Shown here in pieces: positions 30,252 through 37,927 of a stretch of 64,000 nucleotides of DNA. Under the pieces are notes generated by a model, which was not told where the DNA came from, ran no database searches, and saw nothing but the letters and a program-made list of their open reading frames with translations. Each line of letters opens with the position of its first letter. Within the stretch, counting starts at the first letter, position 1. The DNA is from Beijerinckiaceae bacterium (lineage in GTDB: Bacteria > Pseudomonadota > Alphaproteobacteria > Rhizobiales > Beijerinckiaceae), in NCBI GenBank assembly GCA_027531565.1, contig JAPZSB010000002.1, positions 62,001 to 126,000 of the forward strand. The letters run 5' to 3'. Made by a program: the position numbers and the translations under genes.

Positions 30252-30974
30252 TTGCCAACCGGAAGCGACTGGATTGCCGGCATCGATGGTTGCAAGGCCG
30301 GCTGGATGGTGGTGATCGGCCCGGCCTCCGGGCCCCTGACGCTCCGCCATGCCGTGGTGCCGCGGCTGGCGGATCTCGCAAGCCTGGCCCCTTCGCTGGC
30401 GGCCGTGGCCATCGACATGCCGATCGGCCTGCCGGACCGGATCGAGGGCTCCGGGCGCGGGGCGGAACGGGCGGTCCGGCCGCTGCTCGGCGCCCGGCAA
30501 TCGAGCGTGTTCTCGATTCCCGCGCGGGCAGCGGTGGAGGCCGGCGACTATCGCGCCGCCTGCACCGCTGCACTTGCGGGGTCCAACCCGCCGCGCAAGG
30601 TGTCGAAACAGGCTTTCCATCTCTTTCCCCGGATCCGGGAACTCGACCTCTGGCTGCGGGGCGATGACCGGCCGGGCTACCCGGTCGTCGAGACACATCC
30701 CGAACTCGTGTTCCGTCGCCTGAACGGGGCTCCGCTCGAGCATCCGAAAAAGACCGAGGAGGGCAAGCGGGAGCGCCGTGCCCTGCTCGCTGCCGCCGGA
30801 ATTCCCGCCGCAAGCCTCGACGCCGCGCCGCCGAAAGGCGCCGGATCGGACGATCTGCTGGATGCGCTTGCCTGCCTTCTCACCGCGCAGCGCGCCGCGA
30901 TGGGCCTCGCCCGTCCCCATCCCGATCCGTTCGAGCGGGACCGGTTTGGCCTCCCCATGGCTATCTTCGCATGA
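30252..30974 (+). CDS. DUF429-family predicted nuclease
   Basis: 240-residue protein with the family start DWIAGIDGCKAGW, then VAIDMPIGLP and PRKVSKQAFHLFPRIRE, VVETHPELVF and DDLLDALAC. The fold is predicted to be RNase-H-like with acidic residues at those four places, but no activity is established. The start must be the TTG at 30252, with GGAGG six bases upstream, because the next Met would remove the conserved first strand. It is divergent from the CitE-like gene across 54 bases and 55 bases upstream of the SbtA-type gene, possibly in the same transcript. Confidence 0.83.
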   Translation: MPTGSDWIAGIDGCKAGWMVVIGPASGPLTLRHAVVPRLADLASLAPSLAAVAIDMPIGLPDRIEGSGRGAERAVRPLLGARQSSVFSIPARAAVEAGDYRAACTAALAGSNPPRKVSKQAFHLFPRIRELDLWLRGDDRPGYPVVETHPELVFRRLNGAPLEHPKKTEEGKRERRALLAAAGIPAASLDAAPPKGAGSDDLLDALACLLTAQRAAMGLARPHPDPFERDRFGLPMAIFA

Positions 30975-30996
30975 TTGGGCGATCTTCGCGTGATTG
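30963..30996. repeat. Direct repeat before the sbtA-type gene
   Basis: ATCTTCGCATGATTG (30963-30977) and ATCTTCGCGTGATTG (30982-30996), 14 of 15 identical at a 19-base period. The first copy spans the stop codon of the DUF429 gene, the second lies 34 bases before the sbtA-type ATG. The near two-helical-turn spacing suits a dimeric regulator, though a simple duplication is equally possible. Confidence 0.7.
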
Positions 30997-31029
30997 ACGG
31001 CGGAAACCTCCTCCGGCAAAGGGTGCGGC

Positions 31030-32013
31030 ATGTCCGGAATTGATCTCGCTGTTGCCAATCTCACCTCGCCGATGGTGCTGTTCTTCGTGCTGGGCTTTGC
31101 TGCGGCCCTGGCCCGGAGCGACCTCACCGTGCCCGAGGCCATTGCCAAGGCGCTCGCGCTCTATCTGATGCTCGCCATCGGCTTCAAGGGCGGGGTCGAG
31201 ATCCACAAGACCGGCATCGACAGCCGCATGCTGGGCGCCATCGGGGCGGGTGCGCTGCTCTCGGCCGCCATCCCCGTGATCGGCTACGGCCTTCTTCGCC
31301 TGACGACGCGCCTTTCCGCCGTCGATGCGGCTGCCGTGGCAGCCCATTACGGCTCGATCTCGATTGTCACTTTCGTTGCCGGCACCGAGGCGGTGCGCCT
31401 CGCCGGCTGGCCCTTCGAGGGCTATCTCGTCGCCGTGGCCGCGATCATGGAAACGCCGGCCATCATGGTTGCCCTGCTGCTGGCCCGGCGTGCGGCGCCG
31501 GACCGAAGGGGCGAGCCTGTCGGCGCGCTGCTGCGCGAGATCGGCCTCAACGGATCGATTGTCATGCTGATCGGTTCCTTCCTCATCGGCGCGATCACCG
31601 GGCCGAAGGGGCTGGCCATGATCGATCCCTTCATCGGCGCGCCGTTCCGGGGCATTCTCTGCCTGTTCCTGCTGGATATGGGCCTTGTCGCGGGCCGTGG
31701 CCTGCGCGAGGGCGGCAGGCTGCTCTCGCTGCCGGTGGTCGCCTTCGGCCTCTATATGCCGCTGATCTCCGCCATGCTGGCGGCGGCCTTCTGCCTCGTC
31801 CTGCCGCTTTCACCCGGCGGGGCGGCGCTCCTGATCACGCTGACGGCTTCGGCCTCGTACATCGCCGTGCCGGCCGCCATGCGCCTTGCCCTGCCCGAGG
31901 CCCGGCCGGCCATCTACCTCACCCTGTCGCTGGCGGTGACCTTCCCGTTCAACCTGACGATCGGGTTGCCGTTCTATCTCTTCCTTGCCGCGCGCGTTGC
32001 CGGAGGCGCCTGA
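31030..32013 (+). CDS. sbtA: SbtA-family (DUF897) sodium-dependent bicarbonate transporter
   Basis: Inner-membrane transporter of the cyanobacterial SbtA family. The 327-residue product has about ten membrane helices in two inverted halves, with family stretches FFVLGFAAALARSDLTVPE and FKGGVEIHKTG in the first half, AAHYGSISIVTFVAG next, and SASYIAVPAAMRLALPEA in the second. AAAGGG lies before the ATG; an in-frame start 36 bases upstream is less likely. It overlaps the P-II-like gene by one base (TGATG) and is followed by a carbonic anhydrase, which supports bicarbonate as substrate. Confidence 0.88.
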   Translation: MSGIDLAVANLTSPMVLFFVLGFAAALARSDLTVPEAIAKALALYLMLAIGFKGGVEIHKTGIDSRMLGAIGAGALLSAAIPVIGYGLLRLTTRLSAVDAAAVAAHYGSISIVTFVAGTEAVRLAGWPFEGYLVAVAAIMETPAIMVALLLARRAAPDRRGEPVGALLREIGLNGSIVMLIGSFLIGAITGPKGLAMIDPFIGAPFRGILCLFLLDMGLVAGRGLREGGRLLSLPVVAFGLYMPLISAMLAAAFCLVLPLSPGGAALLITLTASASYIAVPAAMRLALPEARPAIYLTLSLAVTFPFNLTIGLPFYLFLAARVAGGA

Positions 32014-32324
32014 TGGATATGCATTCCAAGAAGCGGATCGAGATCATCGTCGAGGCGCCGGCGATCCACCGGCTGACGGCAGCTCTCGAGACGGCAGGCG
32101 TGAAAGGCTATTCGATCCTGCCCGTGCTGGGCGGGCGGGGCAGCACCGGAAGCTGGACGCGGGATGGCCTTGTCGGCGGGGCCGGCCAGATGGTCATGCT
32201 GATCTGCATCACCGATGCCGGCCGGGTGGAGGCCATCCTCGCGGATGTCATGCGGCTGCTCTCGCGGCAGATCGGCATTGTCACGGTGGGGGATGTCTCC
32301 GTGGTGCGCGGCGAGCGCTTCTAG
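32013..32324 (+). CDS. SbtB-like P-II-family regulator
   Basis: 103-residue P-II-like protein starting one base inside the sbtA stop. It shows the ferredoxin-like P-II core (RIEIIVEAPAIHRLTAALETAG, then MLICITDAGRVEAILADVM and GIVTVGDVSVVRGERF). The T-loop region GGRGSTGSWTRDGLVGG has no tyrosine for uridylylation and is unlike GlnK. It also lacks the C-terminal Cys-x-x-x-x-Cys R-loop of cyanobacterial SbtB. By context it should bind SbtA in a nucleotide-dependent way; that is inference. Confidence 0.85.
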   Translation: MDMHSKKRIEIIVEAPAIHRLTAALETAGVKGYSILPVLGGRGSTGSWTRDGLVGGAGQMVMLICITDAGRVEAILADVMRLLSRQIGIVTVGDVSVVRGERF

Positions 32325-32345
32325 CCTCTGGCTGCACTGCAGCAA

Positions 32346-32361
32346 TTTCCGCTTGCGGAAA
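32346..32361. repeat. Perfect dyad between the sbtB-like and carbonic anhydrase genes
   Basis: TTTCCGCTTGCGGAAA: as RNA, a six-pair hairpin closed by a CUUG tetraloop. It lies in the 62-base gap between the two genes and has no following T-run. It could be a processing or attenuation hairpin or a protein-binding dyad. Confidence 0.6.
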
Positions 32362-32386
32362 CGCGGGAACCCGGCATAACGGCGCG

Positions 32387-33025
32387 ATGTCAGGGTCCCT
32401 CCCCACCACGCCGTTCCCGCAGCGCCTGCTGGACGGCTACGCCGCCTTCAAGAGCGGACGGCTGCCGCAGGAACGCGAGCGGCTGTTCGACATGGCGGAG
32501 AACGGGCAGAAACCCGAGATCATGATCATCGCCTGCTGTGACAGCCGCGTCTCGCCGGAAGTCATTTTCGATGCGCGGCCGGGCGAGGTCTTCGTGGTGC
32601 GCAACGTCGCCAATCTCGTGCCCCCCTACTCGCCAGACGGCGAGCTGCATGGCACCTCGGCAGCGCTCGAATTCGCTGTGCAGGCGCTCCGGGTGAAGCA
32701 TATCGTCGTGATGGGCCATGGCCGTTGCGGCGGCGTGCATGCCTATGTCCGGCGCAACCGCAATCCGGACAGCGAGGATGCCCTGTCGCCGGGGGACTTC
32801 ATCGGCAAGTGGATGACCCTGATCTCGCCTGCGGCGGAATCGCTTCCTGCGCAGGCAGAGGAAAGCGACCATGATTATGCCGAACGGCTGGCCGTGGCCT
32901 CGATCCGCAATTCGATCGAGAACCTGCTGACCTTTCCCTGCGTGAACATCCTGCACGGGCGCGCCAAGCTGCATCTGCACGGCGCGATGTTCGATGTGAA
33001 GACCGGCCTGCTGCGCACGCTCTGA
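32387..33025 (+). CDS. Beta-class carbonic anhydrase
   Basis: Zinc enzyme interconverting CO2 and bicarbonate. The 212-residue product has all ligands and catalytic residues: Cys51, Asp52 and Arg54 in ACCDSRV, then His111 and Cys114 in MGHGRCGGVHA. Type I (active, R-state) ligand layout. It follows the SbtA/SbtB-like pair on the same strand, which suggests bicarbonate taken up is made available as CO2 or the reverse. The frame is open much further upstream through the sbtB-like gene, but ATG 32387 gives the conserved N-terminus. Confidence 0.96.
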   Translation: MSGSLPTTPFPQRLLDGYAAFKSGRLPQERERLFDMAENGQKPEIMIIACCDSRVSPEVIFDARPGEVFVVRNVANLVPPYSPDGELHGTSAALEFAVQALRVKHIVVMGHGRCGGVHAYVRRNRNPDSEDALSPGDFIGKWMTLISPAAESLPAQAEESDHDYAERLAVASIRNSIENLLTFPCVNILHGRAKLHLHGAMFDVKTGLLRTL

Positions 33026-33031
33026 CCCGGC

Positions 33032-33976
33032 TCAGTAGCCGGCCGTGCGGTCAACCTCGTTCGGCAGCGTCTCGCCCCGCTCGAACCGGGCGATATCCGC
33101 GAGAATGCCGCCCGTCAGCCCTTCCGGCGTCGAATCGGCCGCGACATGCGGCGTGATCACGACCTTCGGGTGCGTCCAGAGCGGGCTGGTTGACGGCAGG
33201 GGTTCGGTTTCGAAAACATCGAGGCTTGCCCCGGCGAGCTGGCCCGAGTCGAGCGCAGCGAGGATGTCAGCCTCGACCTGCAGCCCGCCCCGGCCGGCAT
33301 TGATCAGGACCGGACCGCCGAGGACCCCGTCCTGCGCGAGGCCGGCGAACAGGGCCCGGTCCAGAATTCTGCGTGTATCGGGCGTGAGCGGCAGGAGGAC
33401 GACGAGCATGTCCGTCCGGGCGAGGAAACCGGGAAGCGCCTCATTCCCGACAAAGACGGGGCAATCGGCGTCCGGCTGGGGCCTGCGCGCCCATACTGCG
33501 ACATCGAAGCCGAGGCGTTGCAGGACGTCCGCCGAGTCCCGGCCGAGCACGCCATAGCCCATCAGGCCGATCCGGACCTCGCGCGCGGCGGGCTGGGGCA
33601 GCTGGCGCCATTCGCGACGCGCCTGCTGGGCCTGGTAGGCCGGCATCTGACGCAGATGGAACAGGGCCTGGAGCACGATCCACTCGGTCATCCGGACGGT
33701 GAGGTCCGGATTGACGATGCGGATGATCGGCACATCCGGCAAGGTCCTGTCGGCCAGAAGCGCATCGACCCCGGCGCCGAGATTGAAGATGGCGCGCAGG
33801 TTCGGCAGGCTGGCCAGAAGCCCCGGCCGGGGCTTCCAGACAGCGGCGTAGTGGATTTCGGCCGGATCATGATCCTGCCCGGGCGTCACCACGCGGCGCT
33901 GGCCCCCGCTATGGCTCTCGAAGGCCCGGATCCAGGGCGCGGGGTCCCAGCCCTCGGCGGCAAAAAGGATCGTCAT
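33032..33976 (-). CDS. Glyoxylate/hydroxypyruvate reductase A-like D-2-hydroxyacid dehydrogenase
   Basis: NAD(P)H-dependent 2-hydroxyacid dehydrogenase. The 314-residue product has the Rossmann motif GLMGYGVLG, the catalytic Arg in NAGRGG, the Glu in DVFETEPLP and the His in TPHVAADS. The N-terminal half and LFHLRQMPAYQAQQARREW match the GhrA subgroup. GTG 33979 and ATG 33976 are both possible starts; GGGAG lies seven bases before the ATG. It converges with the carbonic anhydrase gene. Confidence 0.9.
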   Translation of the reverse strand: MTILFAAEGWDPAPWIRAFESHSGGQRRVVTPGQDHDPAEIHYAAVWKPRPGLLASLPNLRAIFNLGAGVDALLADRTLPDVPIIRIVNPDLTVRMTEWIVLQALFHLRQMPAYQAQQARREWRQLPQPAAREVRIGLMGYGVLGRDSADVLQRLGFDVAVWARRPQPDADCPVFVGNEALPGFLARTDMLVVLLPLTPDTRRILDRALFAGLAQDGVLGGPVLINAGRGGLQVEADILAALDSGQLAGASLDVFETEPLPSTSPLWTHPKVVITPHVAADSTPEGLTGGILADIARFERGETLPNEVDRTAGY

Positions 33977-34069
33977 CACTCATCTCCCGTTTCAAGCGTG
34001 ATAGGGGCTTTGGGGGGGCGACGGCAACAGCCGCTGCCGGGTCTCCCTGCAATAATCCGACAAACAGGA

Positions 34070-34091
34070 CGTTCGTTCGTCTTTACGAACG
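34070..34091. promoter_or_regulatory. Inverted repeat upstream of metZ
   Basis: CGTTCGT, eight-base spacer, ACGAACG: perfect seven-base arms ending 48 bases before the metZ ATG. It sits in the 163-base divergent gap with the GhrA-like gene. A transcription-factor operator is the simplest reading. I looked for the SAM-II riboswitch often found before alphaproteobacterial methionine genes and did not recognise one. Confidence 0.5.
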
Positions 34092-34139
34092 ATATGGCCT
34101 GGGTTATGGGTCGGCATCCTGCCTTTCCGGAGACCCGCC

Positions 34140-35333
34140 ATGGCCGATCCGCACCCGACCCCGAAGCGCCGTTTCGAAACGGAACTTGTTCATGGCGGAA
34201 CGCTGCGCTCGCAATTCGCCGAGACGTCGGAGGCGTTGTTCCTTACGCAGGGCCATGTCTATGAAAGCGCCGAACAATGCGAGAAGCGCTTCATCGGCGA
34301 GGATCCCGGCTATATCTACGCCCGGTTCTCGAATCCCACCGTGGCGATGTTCGAAAAGCGGATGGCGCTGCTGGAAGGGGCGGAAGCCGCGAGGGCCACC
34401 GCCACCGGGATGGCTGCAGTCACGGCGGCGCTGATGGGCCTGCTGCGGGCCGGTGACCATATCGTCGCCGCGCGGGCCCTGTTCGGGTCCTGCCGCTACG
34501 TGGTGGAGGAGCATCTGCCGCGCTATGGCATCGACTCCACGCTGGTCGACGGGACCGACCTCGCGGCCTGGCGCGCGGCGATCCGGCCGAATACGAAGGT
34601 CTTTTTCCTCGAAAGTCCGGCCAATCCGACCCTCGAGGTCATCGATATCGAGGCGGTGGCCACGATCGCGAAGTCCGTTGGCGCGAAACTGGTGGTCGAC
34701 AATGTCTTCGCGACGCCGGTCTGGCAGAAACCGCTGGCGCTGGGGGCGGATTGCGTGACCTATTCCGCGACCAAGCATATCGACGGGCAGGGCCGGTGCC
34801 TCGGCGGGGTGATCCTCGCCTCCGAGGAGTTCATCAACACGCATATCCACACGCTGCTGCGCCAGACCGGGCCGGCCATGTCGCCCTTCAATGCCTGGGT
34901 GCTGCTGAAGGGCCTCGAAACACTCTCCATCCGGGTCGAACGGCAGACCCGCACCGCCAGCCTGCTGGCCGACTGGCTGGCCGAGCAGAAAAAAGTCACG
35001 CGGTTGATCTTCCCCGGGCGGAAGGACCATCCGCAGGCCGAGATCATCGCGCGGCAGATGGGCGGGCCGTCGACCCTGATCGCGCTGGAGATCGAGGGCG
35101 GAAAGGCGGCCGCCTTCCGGTTCCTCAATGCGCTCCGGATCTTCCGGATCTCGAACAATCTCGGTGATGCCAAGAGCCTTGCCGTCCATCCTGCCACGAC
35201 CACGCATCAGCGGTTCACGCCGGAAATCCGTGCCTCGATGGGCGTCGGTGAGGGGATGGTGCGCCTGTCGGTGGGGCTGGAACACGCGGACGACCTCAAG
35301 GCCGATCTCGCCGAGGCCCTCCGCGTCGCCTGA
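34140..35333 (+). CDS. metZ: O-succinylhomoserine sulfhydrylase
   Basis: PLP enzyme joining O-succinylhomoserine and sulfide to homocysteine in methionine synthesis. The 397-residue product has the Cys/Met-metabolism PLP fold, with SNPTVAMFEKRMALLEGAE, the cofactor Asp in VVDNVFATP and the Schiff-base lysine Lys212 in YSATKHIDGQGRCLGG. The H-I-D-G-Q-G-R stretch fits MetZ rather than cystathionine gamma-synthase. GGAG precedes the ATG. The upstream inverted repeat may control it. Confidence 0.93.
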   Translation: MADPHPTPKRRFETELVHGGTLRSQFAETSEALFLTQGHVYESAEQCEKRFIGEDPGYIYARFSNPTVAMFEKRMALLEGAEAARATATGMAAVTAALMGLLRAGDHIVAARALFGSCRYVVEEHLPRYGIDSTLVDGTDLAAWRAAIRPNTKVFFLESPANPTLEVIDIEAVATIAKSVGAKLVVDNVFATPVWQKPLALGADCVTYSATKHIDGQGRCLGGVILASEEFINTHIHTLLRQTGPAMSPFNAWVLLKGLETLSIRVERQTRTASLLADWLAEQKKVTRLIFPGRKDHPQAEIIARQMGGPSTLIALEIEGGKAAAFRFLNALRIFRISNNLGDAKSLAVHPATTTHQRFTPEIRASMGVGEGMVRLSVGLEHADDLKADLAEALRVA

Positions 35334-35360
35334 GGCTGTCGCCGGCCTGTTTGCCGGGGA

Positions 35361-36206
35361 TCAGGCGGTTGCAACCGGCCGCCCGGGATCCTGCGTCCAG
35401 TCGGTCATGGAGCCGTCATAGAGCCGCGCCGGTTCGCCGAGGATCTCGCTCAGGACGAACCAGTTCAGCGCGGCGGTGTGCCCGGTATTGCAATAATGGA
35501 TGACCGGCTGGCCGCGCATCTCCGAGAAGGCGGCATCCAGCTCCGCTCGCGGCAGCAGGCGGCCGGTGGCGGGATCGAACAGGCTCGTGTAATCGCGCGG
35601 GCGGGCACCGGGCACATGGCCGCCGATCCGGGCTTCGGGCGCCTTTTCCCGTCCTGCGAAATAGGAGGCGTTCCGGGCGTCGACCAACGGCTCCCCCCGC
35701 TCCAGCGCCGTGATCACATCCTCCGCCAGCGCACGGAGACCCGCCTGCCAGCGGATCGGATAGGGGTTTGCCGGTGCCGGCACGGTGCCGGGGCCACTGC
35801 CGACCGGGCGCCCCTCGGCGATCCAGCCGCGCGTGCCGCCATCGAGGATCCCGACTTCCGCATGGCCGGCCAGCCGCAGGGTCCAGCAGGCTCGCGCGGC
35901 GGCGGCGAAATCATTCGCGCTGGCCCCGAGCGGGATCAGGATCACCCGGCTTTCCGGCGTGATTCCGAGGCTCGCGAAGAGCCGGGCCAGATGATCGGCC
36001 TCCGGCAGCAGCCCCGGCACCTGGCCAACCCGCTGGCGCCAGCCATCCGCGGCGTAATCGGAAAAGACCGCACCCGGGATATGGGCTTCCTCGAACCCCG
36101 CGCGGCCGCCATCGGCCGGAAGCCGGATGTCCAGCAGAACCGTGTCCGGCCTCCCCGCGAGGGAAGCCAGCGTTTCCGCGGAAACGAGCCCGGAGAGGCG
36201 GCTCAT
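35361..36206 (-). CDS. sseA: Thiosulfate/3-mercaptopyruvate sulfurtransferase (two-rhodanese)
   Basis: Sulfurtransferase with tandem rhodanese domains, 281 residues. The inactive N-terminal domain (about 5-135) has LLDIRLP and FEEAHIPGAVF. The catalytic C-terminal domain has LVDARNASYF and the active loop with Cys239 in HYCNTGHTAA. The loop C-N-T-G-H-T leaves the thiosulfate-versus-mercaptopyruvate preference open, though it looks closer to the CxxGxT/A type. Its start overlaps the OsmC-type stop as ATGA. Last gene of a minus-strand run of five. Confidence 0.9.
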   Translation of the reverse strand: MSRLSGLVSAETLASLAGRPDTVLLDIRLPADGGRAGFEEAHIPGAVFSDYAADGWRQRVGQVPGLLPEADHLARLFASLGITPESRVILIPLGASANDFAAAARACWTLRLAGHAEVGILDGGTRGWIAEGRPVGSGPGTVPAPANPYPIRWQAGLRALAEDVITALERGEPLVDARNASYFAGREKAPEARIGGHVPGARPRDYTSLFDPATGRLLPRAELDAAFSEMRGQPVIHYCNTGHTAALNWFVLSEILGEPARLYDGSMTDWTQDPGRPVATA

Positions 36207-36622
36207 TCAATGCCCTCGACGGTGTATTCGTGGGTGATTGTCGCCGTCTTGCCCAGCATGATCGAGGCGGAACAGTATTTCTCCTTGGAGAGCGAGATGG
36301 CCCGCTCGACCTTGGCAGGCGAGAGGTTCCGGCCTTTCACACGGTAGACCAGATGCAGCGTGGTGAAGACCTTCGGGTCCTCCTCGGCGCGGCTGGCGCT
36401 GACCTCGACAACGCAATCCGCCACGTCTTCGCGGCCCTTCCGCAGGATATTGACGACATCGAAAGCCGTGCAGCCGGCCATGCCGACCAGCAGCAATTCC
36501 ATTGGCCGGAAGCCCAGATTGCGGCCGCCATATTCAGGTGCGCCATCCATGATCACGCCATGGCCGGATCCGGCTTCTCCGAGGAATGCCATGCCTTCGA
36601 TGAGCTTTGCCCGTGCTTTCAT
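36203..36622 (-). CDS. OsmC/Ohr-family peroxiredoxin-like protein
   Basis: 139-residue OsmC-fold protein with both redox cysteines: Cys51 in VGMAGCTAFD and Cys117 in KEKYCSAS. It belongs to the YhfA-like branch rather than the Ohr branch, judged by GFRPMELLLVGMAGC. Presumed thiol-dependent peroxide reductase. It overlaps the following sulfurtransferase start by four bases, suggesting coupled translation and a shared sulfur or redox role. Confidence 0.9.
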   Translation of the reverse strand: MKARAKLIEGMAFLGEAGSGHGVIMDGAPEYGGRNLGFRPMELLLVGMAGCTAFDVVNILRKGREDVADCVVEVSASRAEEDPKVFTTLHLVYRVKGRNLSPAKVERAISLSKEKYCSASIMLGKTATITHEYTVEGIE

Positions 36623-36664
36623 GCCCGCCTTGCCTTCCTGTCGTTGATGATCCTGCCGGCCGCC

Positions 36665-37195
36665 TCAGCGGATGAACTGGTCGACATAGCCTTCGCCGAG
36701 GCCGTTGGCGGCATAATGCTTCCGGCACTTGTCGATCCGCGTGAACACGTCGTCAAACCCGGTGCATCTGCCGTCGGGGTCGCAATAGATCATCGCGCCG
36801 TTGACCTGGAACATGGTGATCATCTCCTCGACATGCGGGTCGACGACCAGCGTATGGGTCTCGCCGGGAGCTTCATAGACATAGGAGCCTTCCGTGGCCA
36901 CCCAGTCATGCTCGAGATAGCGCCACTGTCCCTTCAGCACGTAGCCATGCACGGGCTGCGGGTGGCGGTGCCGCGAGAGCACGCCGGCCCGGCGCACGCG
37001 CAGGAGGTTCATCCAGTAGCCCCGGGTTGCCGACAGGCAGAGCGGGCGGAACCAGACATTGTCGTCCACCGGCACCCAGATCCGCTCGTCCTGCGGGATC
37101 ACGTTGGGGACGACGAGTTCCGGCGGGCTCTCCTTCGGCATCGGGTGGCGATAGGGCAGCCATTTCTCGGAATCGAGCGGCACGGGAGCGGTCAT
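36665..37195 (-). CDS. Cupin protein resembling 2,4'-dihydroxyacetophenone dioxygenase
   Basis: 176-residue single-domain cupin. The metal-binding histidines lie in LSRHRHPQPVHGYVLKGQW, with a second motif around EAPGETHTLVVD. The length and WYRP-like N-terminus (ERIWVPVDDNVWFRPLC) resemble the iron dioxygenase that cleaves 2,4'-dihydroxyacetophenone, but the substrate here is unknown. It lies 17 bases downstream of two SDR genes on the same strand, suggesting a small catabolic unit. GAGGA precedes the ATG. Confidence 0.75.
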   Translation of the reverse strand: MTAPVPLDSEKWLPYRHPMPKESPPELVVPNVIPQDERIWVPVDDNVWFRPLCLSATRGYWMNLLRVRRAGVLSRHRHPQPVHGYVLKGQWRYLEHDWVATEGSYVYEAPGETHTLVVDPHVEEMITMFQVNGAMIYCDPDGRCTGFDDVFTRIDKCRKHYAANGLGEGYVDQFIR

Positions 37196-37212
37196 GGCGG
37201 GTCCTCGCGGGG

Positions 37213-37926
37213 TCAGAGGGTGAGATAGCCGCCATCGACCGGCAGGATCGTGCCGGTGATGAAGCGGGCGGCATCGGAAGCGAGGAAGATTACCGCGCCG
37301 GCCACATCATCCGGCTTCCCCCATCTTTTCATCGGGGTCCGGTCAAGGATCGGGGCGGAACGGGCAGGGTCTTCCACAAGCGGGCGGGTCAGTTCGGTGT
37401 CGATCCAGCCGGGCGCCACGGCATTGACGCGGATGCCCTCGGGCGCCCAGGCAGCAGCGAGGCTCTTGGTGAGCTGGCCGACCCCGCCCTTCGAGGCGGA
37501 ATAGCCGGGCACGAAGGGCGAACCCTGGAAGGTCAGCATCGAGGCGGTGTTGATGATGGACCCGCCGTTGCAGGCAAGAAGCGGCCTTGCCGCGAGGCAG
37601 CAGCGCATCGTCCCGACAAGGTTCACCTCGAGCGTGAGACGGAAGGCCTCGATCTCGAACTCCCTGCCGCCGCGCTGGATCGTGCCGGCGCAATTGACCA
37701 GCAGGTCCAGCCGGTCGAGGCCGGAAAACACGGCCGCGACCGAGGCATCGGCCGTGACATCCATCACGGCGGACCGGATTGCGGGATCCGGCGCGAACGC
37801 GGCGCATTCCGCCTCGGTGAGGCCCGTGGCCACGACCGCATATCCCGCGGCGGCCAGCGCGCGGGCAATGCCTTCGCCGATCCCGCGCGTGCCCCCGGTG
37901 ACGACAGCGACTCTCTGGCCCGCCAC
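37213..37926 (-). CDS. Short-chain dehydrogenase/reductase
   Basis: Classical SDR of 237 residues with cofactor motif TGGTRGIG (10-17), NCAG, active Ser and YSASK with the catalytic Tyr and Lys, and the C-terminal PVDGGYLTL. The start is the GTG at 37926, one base after the stop of the other SDR, which gives the conserved first strand QRVAVVTGG. It is 17 bases from the cupin gene. Substrate unknown; sugar or hydroxy-acid dehydrogenases of this type are common. Confidence 0.88.
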   Translation of the reverse strand: MAGQRVAVVTGGTRGIGEGIARALAAAGYAVVATGLTEAECAAFAPDPAIRSAVMDVTADASVAAVFSGLDRLDLLVNCAGTIQRGGREFEIEAFRLTLEVNLVGTMRCCLAARPLLACNGGSIINTASMLTFQGSPFVPGYSASKGGVGQLTKSLAAAWAPEGIRVNAVAPGWIDTELTRPLVEDPARSAPILDRTPMKRWGKPDDVAGAVIFLASDAARFITGTILPVDGGYLTL

Positions 37927-37927
37927 G

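Noticed and set aside
33977-34139. SAM-II riboswitch before metZ
   Set aside because: I could not match the conserved pseudoknot sequence; only a DNA-type dyad is apparent.
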